A DNA stretch of 21,933 nucleotides, taken from the IMG/VR virus record IMGVR_UViG_3300044644_000117, positions 1 to 21,933 of that record. One strand, given 5' to 3'. The stretch's first letter is position 1, and each line of letters starts with the position of its first letter. Positions 15,116-21,933 of this stretch are shown in pieces. A program made the position numbers and the translations under genes. The notes below the pieces were generated by a model. The model searched no databases, was not told the origin of the DNA, and saw only the letters and a program-made list of their open reading frames with translations. The DNA comes from a virus.

Positions 15116-17189
15116 CTCTGTTAATTGTTGTATTTGTTCTATTTATAGATGCCACTAAATCACTTCCTCTTAATTGCAAATTCACCGCACCAGCCATTTG
15201 TAATGGACTTGGACCTATGCCACTAAAGTTAGCAGTACCAAATAATCCACCAATTTTACCAAGACCGCTAAGTGTTGCAGAAATACTTTTTGCAGCACCT
15301 AATTTTGATAATCCAGCAGTTGCTCCTCCAGACAATAATGATGCAATTAAATTAGCAATACCACTTGCAATAGCTTGTGCTAAAATTCTTTTAAATGCGT
15401 CTTTTGCTAATTGAACAAACCCATCAAATGAAACCTTACCATTTGTCAATAATTCATCAAAGAAATCTCTAAATGGTCTTGTTAAATTTGACTCTATTGA
15501 TTTTTTTAGATTTTCAAAGTTTTTTATTTGGTCTTGTATTAATTTAAATTCATTAGCACCTTTATTTATAGCATCTTGAAATCTCTGTGTTATACCAGCA
15601 TCTTGTGCAACTGTTGCTCTAATTCTTGCTAGTGCTTCTGTAATAGCTTTTTCAATATCTTCATAACTTGTTTTAACACCAGTTGTTAACTCTTTACTTA
15701 TAAGAGCATCTCTTATTTGATTCTTAAATTGTTCTAATTTTGGTGCAGTATCTTTATTGATTTCATCCCAAGCATCAGATATAATTTTAAAATCTTTTTC
15801 AGAAAATAAGACATCAATTAAGGGTTCAATATTTGTTGCTGGTAAATTACTTATAGATTTACTAAATGATTCTATATATGCTTTTGCATCAACTTTTTTT
15901 ATAGGCTTTAATGTAGGGTCAAAGTCTAAAAAATCTTGATTTCTTAATGAATTTATGCTACCAAGCAATTCAAACTGCTTTTTTCTTTCATCATTTAGCT
16001 TTTTAGCAGCTTTTGCAGCATCTTCTTCAGCTTTTCTTTGTTCTTCTAATTTATTTGTTAAATCATCAGCATTGCTAGATATTTTAGATATTGCACCTAT
16101 AACTGGCTCTAATGATTTATACCATTTGTCTGTATCGGCAGTTATCCTAGATATTTCATCCCTTTCTTTTTGTACTTTTTCTGCTGCTGCATCTAATAAT
16201 TTATTTCTAGCAGCAAGATTATTTGTTTGTAATTGTGTTAATCTTTCGCCTTTATCTTTTTTTTCTTGAGCAATTTGTAAATCTGATATTAGCTTTTTTT
16301 CAGCCTCTCTTGCCGCTAAATATTTACCATTTGTTTCAAATCTTCTTTGCTCTAAACCGTCTAACGCTTTAGATATAGCAGCTGATTTTGTTTGTAATTT
16401 TATAAACTCTAACTGAGCTTTTGCGTTTTCACCAATTAATTTTATACTTTTTGAAGTAGCTAAATTCTGTTCATCTATACCAGCTACTACATCAGGATTT
16501 ACTTTTTTTAATTCTCTGTATGCTGCAAGTCTATCTTTTTGAGATGTATTTTCATCTTGTATTGTTTTAACAAGAATATTTATTTTAGCTATTTGCGCTC
16601 CGCTATTACCAGCAGCATCAGATAGAGCTTTGTTGAAATCATTTTGTGATTTTATAGCTACTGAATTTGCACCAAATAATACCCTTACAGCATTTGATAA
16701 TGATCCATATTCTTTTATTGCAAATGTTATTGCTGCCGTTACAGCACTAAATGCTAAAAACAAACCAGCAGGTCCTACTAATGATGCACCTAATTCTTTT
16801 AAACCACCTTTTAAGCCATTTGTTTTAAAATCTAATTGACCAAATGCAGATATTACTCCTGGTAAGTTATTCTGTATTGCAATAAATCCAAATGGAGCAT
16901 CTTGTGCTACAAGTGATAAACTTGTTAATGCTCTACCAGCTTTTTTTGTTGATTCTTCGCCTTTTGCAAATGCATTACTTGTGCCGTTTAATGTACCTTG
17001 TAATCTTTGAAGAGTGCTTTCTAGTCCTTTTAATTGACTAATTTCTTGATCTGTTACTAAATTAAATGGCTTGGCAGCTATTTCTTTTTGTAAAGATTTT
17101 AAAGCATCTTTTACTTCCTTAATAGATTTTTCAAACTGACTTGCATCAGCTCCTATTGGTAATATTAATGCATTTACGTTTTCTGCCAT
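15108..17189 (-). CDS. Tape measure protein
   Basis: 693 aa. N-terminus NVNALILPIGADASQFEKSI is followed by coiled-coil heptads, hydrophobic segments at about 130-165 (LVGPAGLFLAFSAVTAAITF), a long Lys/Glu/Ala-rich coiled-coil middle (about 190-400), a second alpha-helical part, and a Gly/Ala/Leu-rich region near the C-terminus (LAQAIASGIANLIASLLSGG). The ending AVNLQLRGSDLVASINRT is typical of Bacteroidota phage tape measures. At about 0.15 nm per residue it predicts a tail near 100 nm. No lytic domain seen. It follows the chaperone pair as expected, overlapping it by 16 bases. Confidence 0.93.
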   Translation of the reverse strand: MAENVNALILPIGADASQFEKSIKEVKDALKSLQKEIAAKPFNLVTDQEISQLKGLESTLQRLQGTLNGTSNAFAKGEESTKKAGRALTSLSLVAQDAPFGFIAIQNNLPGVISAFGQLDFKTNGLKGGLKELGASLVGPAGLFLAFSAVTAAITFAIKEYGSLSNAVRVLFGANSVAIKSQNDFNKALSDAAGNSGAQIAKINILVKTIQDENTSQKDRLAAYRELKKVNPDVVAGIDEQNLATSKSIKLIGENAKAQLEFIKLQTKSAAISKALDGLEQRRFETNGKYLAAREAEKKLISDLQIAQEKKDKGERLTQLQTNNLAARNKLLDAAAEKVQKERDEISRITADTDKWYKSLEPVIGAISKISSNADDLTNKLEEQRKAEEDAAKAAKKLNDERKKQFELLGSINSLRNQDFLDFDPTLKPIKKVDAKAYIESFSKSISNLPATNIEPLIDVLFSEKDFKIISDAWDEINKDTAPKLEQFKNQIRDALISKELTTGVKTSYEDIEKAITEALARIRATVAQDAGITQRFQDAINKGANEFKLIQDQIKNFENLKKSIESNLTRPFRDFFDELLTNGKVSFDGFVQLAKDAFKRILAQAIASGIANLIASLLSGGATAGLSKLGAAKSISATLSGLGKIGGLFGTANFSGIGPSPLQMAGAVNLQLRGSDLVASINRTNTTINRVG

Positions 17190-17479
17190 TTTGTTAATCT
17201 ATTAAAGACTTCTCTATATTCTTCATCCTTTGGCTTTTCTTTCTCATCACCTGGTAATTCCCACAATGCCTCTGGTGTCTTTGGCGCAGTCTTAGGGTCT
17301 CCCATCAAACGCACCATTGTAAACATTAATAGTCTTGTCTGCTTATAGTTGTCAACCTTCTTCTCGTTATAGCCTTTAAGCATAAGAGAAAAATGTCGTG
17401 GACTCATATCAAAGAAATCACGTGGAAGAAGTTGCAACTCACCAAATGCGTAAGCCTCTATTTCCTCCCACGTGAACTC
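17174..17479 (-). CDS. Tail assembly chaperone, -1 frameshift extension (gpT-like)
   Basis: This frame has no ATG near its beginning: the first Met codon is at DFFDMSPRH, well inside the domain. Read in the -1 frame from 17479 it encodes EFTWEEIEAYAFGELQLLPR and then DFFDMSPRHFSLMLKGYNEK, continuing the upstream chaperone without a gap. The FTW-EE-A-GEL-L-P-DF-MSPR pattern matches small proteins next to tape measures. Total fusion is about 219 aa (118 + 101). Such pairs (lambda gpG/gpGT) coat the tape measure during tail assembly. A stand-alone product from TTG 17437 would be truncated. Confidence 0.8.
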   Translation of the reverse strand, partial: EFTWEEIEAYAFGELQLLPRDFFDMSPRHFSLMLKGYNEKKVDNYKQTRLLMFTMVRLMGDPKTAPKTPEALWELPGDEKEKPKDEEYREVFNRLTKWQKT

Positions 17480-17490
17480 TTTTTTTTTGC
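17419..17490 (-). promoter_or_regulatory. Programmed -1 frameshift signal
   Basis: The slippery heptamer A AAA AAG (17485-17479) lies at the end of an A9 run (17488-17480) with zero-frame codons GCA AAA AAA AAG. After a 4-base spacer comes CACGTGGGAGGA (17474-17463), able to pair with TCTTCCACGTG-like sequence at 17430-17419: 12 contiguous pairs, two of them G-U, with a 32-base loop. A AAA AAG is the classical bacterial slippery sequence (dnaX), and a downstream stem is a usual stimulator. Confidence 0.72.
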
Positions 17491-17832
17491 TTTATCATCT
17501 ACTTCTTCCGATGCAGCGACATTGCTTTTAATCATATCGCTTTCACCCCAAACTTTTATAATTTCTTTGAGTTCTTCTAAAAACTCATTTTTCAATATAT
17601 TAGTTTCAACATAATCTACTAAGTTTTCAAATGTCATTTCAGGCAAAACACCTTTTACAAGGCAGTTATTATAGTAACCACTATAAACCAAGTGTGCTAC
17701 GCCAATCTCATTTAGTTCGCCATTTTCGAAAGAGATGCCATCTACAAACTTATCAGATAAGTATCTAAAAGAAGCCATCCCAAATTTAAGTCCGACCTTT
17801 TTGTCGTTAATAGTAATAGTAGTATAGTTCAT
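17458..17832 (-). CDS. Tail assembly chaperone (gpG-like)
   Basis: 124 aa in its own frame, beginning MNYTTITINDKKVGLKFGMA and ending KKKSSRGRK. It sits between the tail tube gene (8-base gap) and the tape measure, the invariant place of tail chaperones, and carries the slippery A-run near its end. The phrase IGVAHLVYSGYYNN (43-56) recurs in such proteins of Bacteroidota phages. The basic tail is lost in the frameshifted longer form, which instead gains an acidic/hydrophobic domain. Confidence 0.85.
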   Translation of the reverse strand: MNYTTITINDKKVGLKFGMASFRYLSDKFVDGISFENGELNEIGVAHLVYSGYYNNCLVKGVLPEMTFENLVDYVETNILKNEFLEELKEIIKVWGESDMIKSNVAASEEVDDKAKKKSSRGRK

Positions 17833-17840
17833 AAGTTAGT

Positions 17841-18281
17841 TTATGGAGTTACATCCAAAAGTCCAGTAGATTGAATTGTTCCAGAGAAGTTGATAAATTC
17901 AGTAGATGACTGATTCAAAGTAAGGTCAGTAATATAACCAAAGAATTGATGATAATAAACTGCACCATAAGATGAACCGCTGAATAATGGAGATTGAACT
18001 CTTACGTTTACAAGAGTCTTTGCTACCATTGCAGCCAACAATTCTTCATAAGAAATTGCAGTTGGTGACAATGATCCAGGTGATGTTTCACAGATTGCAT
18101 CAAAGTCAACTGACATCTGTGGTTCTGAAGGCGAGGTTAATACTCCGCAGTTAGTTTGCTCAGTTGTTGCATCCATTGTTGTGTTAACTGAAGATGAACG
18201 TAAGCATACTAATCTTACAAATGTTGTACCGCCCGTTACGTCTATTTCAACGTTTTGATTAGCTCCTAAAATTTGTGGCAT
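17841..18281 (-). CDS. Major tail tube protein
   Basis: 146 aa. Beta-rich with NCGVLTSPSEPQMSVDFDAI in the middle and a C-terminal GYITDLTLNQSSTEFINFSG strand pair, consistent with the TP901-1-like tube fold in which subunits form hexameric rings. Its location between tail terminator and chaperone genes is diagnostic. No Ig-like C-terminal decoration. It would be the most abundant tail protein; no promoter of its own is visible in the 6-base gap ahead of it. Confidence 0.85.
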   Translation of the reverse strand: MPQILGANQNVEIDVTGGTTFVRLVCLRSSSVNTTMDATTEQTNCGVLTSPSEPQMSVDFDAICETSPGSLSPTAISYEELLAAMVAKTLVNVRVQSPLFSGSSYGAVYYHQFFGYITDLTLNQSSTEFINFSGTIQSTGLLDVTP

Positions 18282-18287
18282 TGTTTT

Positions 18288-18719
18288 CTATTTTTGATTT
18301 ACTAAATTGTTTATTGTTATAATTTTTCTTGCTACATAATTATCTCCATCTTGCAATGGTAAGTATCTTGAACTTGTTCTTCCAAGTGGAAAAACTTGAA
18401 AGTTTGCATCACTAAACCCAGTTATTGCTGGATTAGGGATAAGTATATTTAAAATCTGTGATGCAATATTATCTACTACTCCTAAATCATTTACTCTATA
18501 TTGCTCACTAAAAATATCAACCACTACTTCTACATCATTACCAAATGAATGGTTAGTATTATCACTTGTCTCAGTTATGTTACCAATAATTACATAGTTT
18601 TGTGGTGTAGTATCAAATGGAGTCTGCCCATACACAGGCACATCTTTGCCGTTATAAGACAAGTTGCCATTTAAGGCATTGACATAAATCACTCTCACAT
18701 TATTACTACAATCAAGCAT
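18288..18719 (-). CDS. Tail terminator / completion protein
   Basis: 143 aa. Contains DVPVYGQTPFDTTPQNYVIIGN (27-48) and VEVVVDIFSEQYRVNDLGVV, a layout of DUF3168/gpU-like tail terminators: strand, P-Y-VIIG turn, then strands before a helix. These proteins cap the tail tube and join it to the head. It overlaps the gp10-like gene by 8 bases. Identification rests on gene order as much as sequence. Confidence 0.72.
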   Translation of the reverse strand: MLDCSNNVRVIYVNALNGNLSYNGKDVPVYGQTPFDTTPQNYVIIGNITETSDNTNHSFGNDVEVVVDIFSEQYRVNDLGVVDNIASQILNILIPNPAITGFSDANFQVFPLGRTSSRYLPLQDGDNYVARKIITINNLVNQK

Positions 18720-19143
18720 TTTTACTTAGTATTTTTGCTATTTTATTTTTTAGTTTTGGAATATTTTTATTTACAGTTGGATAAAAAAATGGAGTTGCTC
18801 TTACACCTTTATTTTCTCTTCTTGTCCAAAACTTTTCACCTATGCTTTGCCAAAACTGGTCATAATTTTTTATTTTAGTTTTTTCTCCAGTTCCAAACTC
18901 TACATAAGCAGCATAAGGTGCATCAGCTCTTAATTCATAAGATAATTGTCCAACTTCTTTATAGTTTATAGAACTATATAATCTTCCATCCTCAACTGGA
19001 GCAGCAGCCAATGCTTCTTTCTCCATATCTTGCATAGTCTTTACGAATGCCTTCTCAATCTTATCAAGTCTTTCAATAAATGCTTTATCTATGCTATTCA
19101 TAGACTTATTAAAAGCACTCATATTAACTTTAGCCTTTGCCAC
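18712..19143 (-). CDS. HK97 gp10-like head-tail joining protein
   Basis: 143 aa. Helical start, then AAAPVEDGRLYSSINYKEVG (50-69), AYAAYVEFGTGEKTK and ATPFFYPTVNKN (117-128), the three consecutive signatures of the HK97 gp10 family that connects head and tail. The start codon is GTG 19143-19141 overlapping the upstream TAG (TAGTG); the next Met is at residue 8. Conserved order connector - gp10 - terminator - tube supports it. Confidence 0.9.
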   Translation of the reverse strand: MAKAKVNMSAFNKSMNSIDKAFIERLDKIEKAFVKTMQDMEKEALAAAPVEDGRLYSSINYKEVGQLSYELRADAPYAAYVEFGTGEKTKIKNYDQFWQSIGEKFWTRRENKGVRATPFFYPTVNKNIPKLKNKIAKILSKNA

Positions 19144-19703
19144 TATATAACTACTTTTTTATATTGATGATAGTTAAGCCCATCCCAATATGGATATTGT
19201 GAAATAATTCCTTTAGGATCTGCGTTCATCTTCTTACCTCTGTTCTCGTACATCCAAGCCACAAGGGTTAGGATGTCGTTCTCCAAATCTGCTGGGACGC
19301 TACCATAACCAGCTTGGTAAGTAATCTCATAAGTGCCGCCCATATAGAACCACAACTTATTACCAATCTTCTCAAAGTCCTCATTAATAGTTAATGTATC
19401 CCACATATTGATGCCACTCTTATATCTTACCAAGTCAACGCAACCAAGTGGTCCGTATGGCAAATCCACCATCCAAACTGCTGGCACTTCGCCAGTTAGT
19501 TCTACATAACTCTTAATTGTCTTGTTGACAAGTGATAAGCCAGTTAGTTTCTCCAAATGCTTTCTTGAGCTTGTGATAAGCTCATCAATCAAAGTATCGT
19601 CAGTATTATAGGTTATTCTCATCCAATCTTTGGCTTGTGTGCGGCTCACTGGCTCTACACTTGCGTCAGCGGTGACTATGATACTATCTATATAAATCGC
19701 CAT
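19143..19703 (-). CDS. Head-tail connector, gp6-like
   Basis: 186 aa. A helical N-terminus (SRTQAKDWMRITYNTDDTLI...ELITSSRKHLEKLTG, about 20-55) followed by strands with TYEITYQAGYGSVPADLEND near 124-143 is the hallmark of the gp6/gp15-type adaptor that sits below the portal: residues 'D..L..LI..A...E..TG' and 'Y.AGYG.VP..L...I'. It follows the glycosyltransferase gene by 2 bases. Confidence 0.9.
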   Translation of the reverse strand: MAIYIDSIIVTADASVEPVSRTQAKDWMRITYNTDDTLIDELITSSRKHLEKLTGLSLVNKTIKSYVELTGEVPAVWMVDLPYGPLGCVDLVRYKSGINMWDTLTINEDFEKIGNKLWFYMGGTYEITYQAGYGSVPADLENDILTLVAWMYENRGKKMNADPKGIISQYPYWDGLNYHQYKKVVI

Positions 19704-19705
19704 AC

Positions 19706-20680
19706 TTATCCGTTGTATTTATTAACTTCTTCTCTGAGCCACTGCTCAAACTCATCAAGTGCTTTTCTTGGGTCGTGTTCTCTTGCTCTTCCTTTTGCTT
19801 TTTTAGATGCTGCTGCGTATGCTTTGGCATCATCAAGTTTCGTAATTTCTTTAACCCAGCTTTGAATATCATTTCTATCCTTTATAAATATTCCAGCCTT
19901 CCCACAATTCTCCTTCAACCCTTCCGCTTCAGAGCAAATAACTGGTATCCCACTACTCATTGCTTCAGTTGCAGTCATTCCCCAACTCTCATAGGTGCTT
20001 GGCATCAGTAGTATTCTTGTCTGTTTATAAACAGAAAGTATATCAGTAGTTTTGTTAATATAAGTAATATTTGGCAAGTTTGAAGTTATTTGGTTATCGT
20101 ATGAACCCATCACACCTAAAAACTTTTTATTAGGCATTAATCTTGCTATCTCTTCAAATATCTTACCACCCTTATTTTCATTTAAATTTATCAGTGTAAT
20201 ATATTGATTATCAATCGTTTCTACATTAGTATCATAATCACGATAATCAACTGGTGGTGTAAGTATAAAGTTACTCCATTTATAAGCCAATTTCTGTTTT
20301 GCCCATAAAGAGTTATACACTATATGTTGAGAAATTTCTGCATTTTGAATCTCAGGATATAAATGTGTGTTATGTATAAGATGAAATAAAGGCTTTCTAA
20401 ACATTCCAGCCATACCTATTGACCATCTTGTATAGTCTAAATGCGTAAATACACAATTTGACCATCTAAATAAATTTTCAATAACATTTTGGTTAGGAGG
20501 AAATACATCCACACCATCGTAAGTGTAAGTGTTTGTAATCTTATAATGATTAGCTTGATGCAATAACACCCTAACGTGATGCCCTTTGCTTTGTAAATGC
20601 TTTATCATTCTATGAGCCATCATCTCAGCACCGCAAAGATGCTCAGGAGGATATAAGTGTATGCTAAAAAGTATATTCAT
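19706..20680 (-). CDS. GT4-type glycosyltransferase
   Basis: 324 aa, GT-B fold. The N-terminal acceptor domain starts MNILFSIHLYPPEHLCGAEM with the Gly/Ala-Glu turn common in GT4 enzymes. The C-terminal nucleotide-sugar domain has TLINLNENKGG (162-172), LPNITYI (202-208) and the E-x7-E motif ESWGMTATE (E231, E239) followed by AMSSGIPVICSEAEGLKE. The enzyme should move a sugar from a nucleotide donor to an acceptor with retention. It lies within the capsid-to-connector gene run beside an FkbM methyltransferase, so virion protein or host-surface glycosylation are the leading guesses. Start overlaps the upstream gene by 17 bases. Confidence 0.93.
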   Translation of the reverse strand: MNILFSIHLYPPEHLCGAEMMAHRMIKHLQSKGHHVRVLLHQANHYKITNTYTYDGVDVFPPNQNVIENLFRWSNCVFTHLDYTRWSIGMAGMFRKPLFHLIHNTHLYPEIQNAEISQHIVYNSLWAKQKLAYKWSNFILTPPVDYRDYDTNVETIDNQYITLINLNENKGGKIFEEIARLMPNKKFLGVMGSYDNQITSNLPNITYINKTTDILSVYKQTRILLMPSTYESWGMTATEAMSSGIPVICSEAEGLKENCGKAGIFIKDRNDIQSWVKEITKLDDAKAYAAASKKAKGRAREHDPRKALDEFEQWLREEVNKYNG

Positions 20681-21227
20681 AGATAATGTCAGCTTCTAAT
20701 ATAATTACGTTATTTGGATTGGTCTTTTGTATAAAGTATTGTAAAAACTCATTATCTACATAATGCGTCTCAAATTTTAATTGCTTTATTTTGTACTTGT
20801 CAATATCAATGCTATCAACAATTACTTGGTCATACCCCTCACAATCTACTTGCACATAATCCACTTCCTCAAAGCCATACTTCTCGCACAACATATCAAA
20901 AGTTACTGCCTTCGCTTCGTGGTAAGTTAACTCATCTATCTTTGCCAAATATCTATTAAGTGGTGTGCCAAACTTAACTACACTACTACACCCACCTAAA
21001 AAATCCTCAGCATCAGGCAAATATGCCATCACTATGTCCTCTATCCTATCACTAACAACTGAGTTCTCAAGGAATACTTTACAACTCAATTTCTCTACGT
21101 TCTTTTGCAGTTTCTTGAACTGATGTGGTATAGGCTCCACAAATAAAGCAACATCATCTTTTGTTAGTTTGTCAAATATATTGTCAAAGCTAACTCCATC
21201 CATTGCCCCTATAATAATATAGTTCAT
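20664..21227 (-). CDS. FkbM-family SAM-dependent methyltransferase
   Basis: 187 aa from ATG 21227. A longer open frame reaches 21326 but runs through the terminator and into the capsid gene, so this later start is chosen. Motif I IIIGAMDG (4-11) binds SAM, followed by the acidic FVEPIP (29-34), and the FkbM hallmark VDYVQVDCEGYDQVIV (122-137), then QLKFE (149-153). FkbM enzymes typically O-methylate sugars or glycans, which suits the adjoining glycosyltransferase. It begins only 4 bases after the T-tract of the capsid-gene terminator, so its expression depends on read-through or an unseen promoter. Confidence 0.9.
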   Translation of the reverse strand: MNYIIIGAMDGVSFDNIFDKLTKDDVALFVEPIPHQFKKLQKNVEKLSCKVFLENSVVSDRIEDIVMAYLPDAEDFLGGCSSVVKFGTPLNRYLAKIDELTYHEAKAVTFDMLCEKYGFEEVDYVQVDCEGYDQVIVDSIDIDKYKIKQLKFETHYVDNEFLQYFIQKTNPNNVIILEADIIYEYTF

Positions 21228-21230
21228 AAG

Positions 21231-21261
21231 TAAAAATAAGGGGAGAGAAACTCCCTCCCCT
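21231..21261 (-). terminator. Intrinsic terminator behind the major capsid gene
   Basis: Minus strand: stem AGGGGAG (21261-21255), loop GGAGTTTCT, stem CTCCCCT (21245-21239), then TATTTTTA (21238-21231). Seven contiguous pairs, mostly G-C; the loop can add two more. It lies 14 bases after the capsid stop and would give the capsid mRNA higher abundance than downstream genes. Confidence 0.85.
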
Positions 21262-21274
21262 ATATTTATAAACC

Positions 21275-21933
21275 TTAGATTGCTCCGTAAACAGCAGCAG
21301 TTGGTTGGAACTGAAGAAGTTCGCAACGAGCTTCTGCTCTGAAAGTGATAAGGTTCTTGATAAAATCATCTTGATCGAACTCGGTAGAACGAACTGCAAG
21401 ACCGCTTTGCTGAGCAATAGCGTACTTAGTAGTGTCCATAACGTACATTCTAGATGCAGTTACCAAGCTATGAGGAATAACTGGGATACCTACGATTCTA
21501 ACGTTACCATTGTTATCGATAACCATTCCACCAGGTACTGAGTAATCAGCAGGCTTGGTTTTCAACAATGAAGCCCAACCAGCGTGAGTAATCAAAGAAA
21601 GGTTTGGAGTCCAGTTCAATGCACCAAGTTGTGCAACGTAATCGATGAACTTCTCAGCGGTGTTAGCACCAGAAGAAGAACCAGCAGTTGCAGAAGATGC
21701 GATAGCGTTAAGATAATAAGTATCTTCAGCCTTCTGGAAATCTTCAATCAATGACTGCTGCAAGTAAGCTTGCAAGAATGGAAGGTCATCAATCATCTGA
21801 CGAGATACTTTAGCGTAACCAGCGATGAAAGACAACGCAGTGTTTACAACTGTTACATCGTAATCAACTTGTGGCTTTGCAGAACCTTCAGTTTGCTTAC
21901 CGAAAGAACCTTCACCTACTGGAGTGTTACCTC
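21275..21933 (-). CDS. HK97-fold major capsid protein, partial (N-terminus beyond window)
   Basis: The frame stays open to the window edge; the visible 219 residues begin near GNTPVGEGSFGKQTEG and read through PQVDYDVTVVNTALSFIAGY with no start codon. Next come the HK97-type segments SRQMIDDLPFLQAYLQQSL, AEDTYYLNAIAS, a flexible Ser/Gly loop, and the late domain from WTPNLSLITHAGWASLL to YAIAQQSGLAVRSTEFDQDD and the ending FQPTAAVYGAI. This is the C-terminal two-thirds of an HK97 gp5-like coat protein (A and P domains). The ORF often starts at TTG 21835 in automatic calls, which is an internal Leu codon. Confidence 0.92.
   Translation of the reverse strand, partial: GNTPVGEGSFGKQTEGSAKPQVDYDVTVVNTALSFIAGYAKVSRQMIDDLPFLQAYLQQSLIEDFQKAEDTYYLNAIASSATAGSSSGANTAEKFIDYVAQLGALNWTPNLSLITHAGWASLLKTKPADYSVPGGMVIDNNGNVRIVGIPVIPHSLVTASRMYVMDTTKYAIAQQSGLAVRSTEFDQDDFIKNLITFRAEARCELLQFQPTAAVYGAI

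Noticed and set aside
17174-17437. Separate 87-aa gene beginning at TTG 17437
   Set aside because: It starts in mid-domain with no ATG; the same frame is open from the slip site, so it is read as a frameshift extension.
20664-21326. N-terminally extended methyltransferase (220 aa)
   Set aside because: The extension crosses the terminator hairpin and overlaps the end of the capsid gene in another frame; ATG 21227 gives a normal FkbM start.
21275-21835. Complete 186-aa capsid gene starting at 21835
   Set aside because: The putative start is an internal TTG; coding continues to the window edge with conserved HK97-type sequence.
1-21933. tRNA or rRNA genes
   Set aside because: No cloverleaf-like or rRNA-like stretch was recognised by eye on either strand; a tRNA scan was not possible.

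Overview
The window is a 21.9 kb piece of a tailed (siphovirus-type) phage or prophage genome. The host is very probably a member of the Bacteroidota. Every supported gene lies on the minus strand, so biological order runs from high to low coordinates. Signs of the host are a promoter at 2987-3017 that matches the Bacteroidota pattern TTTG-N19-TAnnTTTG exactly, start codons preceded by A-rich sequence rather than Shine-Dalgarno motifs, low GC, and protein families typical of Bacteroidota phages. No integrase, terminase or portal gene is in view, so lifestyle cannot be decided.

Layout in transcription order. (1) 21933-17174, head and connector: C-terminal part of an HK97-fold major capsid protein, an intrinsic terminator, an FkbM-type methyltransferase and a GT4-type glycosyltransferase inserted in the structural operon, then a gp6-like connector, an HK97 gp10-like protein, a tail terminator, the tail tube protein and a tail assembly chaperone pair joined by a probable -1 ribosomal frameshift on an A9 run. 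(2) 17189-5601, tail and host recognition: tape measure, a large tail-tip protein, a second tail-tube-like protein, a holin candidate, a membrane/coiled-coil protein, a BppU-like fibre adaptor, two adjacent repeat-rich fibres and a small fibre-associated protein. (3) 5566-3151, lysis and nucleic-acid enzymes: a 44-aa coiled-coil protein, a GH19 endolysin, a candidate single-molecule spanin, a DEDDy exonuclease with a zinc ribbon and an HExxH mini-peptidase, closed by an intrinsic terminator at 3087-3117. (4) 2963-1869, a separately promoted unit: HTH regulator, membrane-anchored protein and SSB-like protein, followed by a structured untranslated region and a terminator at 1695-1724. (5) 1636-1, the start of a replication/recombination module: PD-(D/E)XK nuclease, MazG-like small protein, a 41-aa overlapping gene and a DEAD/DEAH-type SF2 helicase cut by the window edge.

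Genes are packed tightly. ATGA, TAATG or TAGTG stop/start overlaps occur at 19143, 12734, 11705, 7909, 4861, 4436, 3420, 884 and 681, which suggests translational coupling. The only non-coding stretches over 100 bases are 1637-1868 and 2964-3150, and both carry regulatory signals. The most interesting items are the sugar/methyl-transfer pair beside the capsid gene, the frameshift signal with its possible downstream stem, the structured RNA before the 1695-1724 terminator, and the u-spanin candidate.
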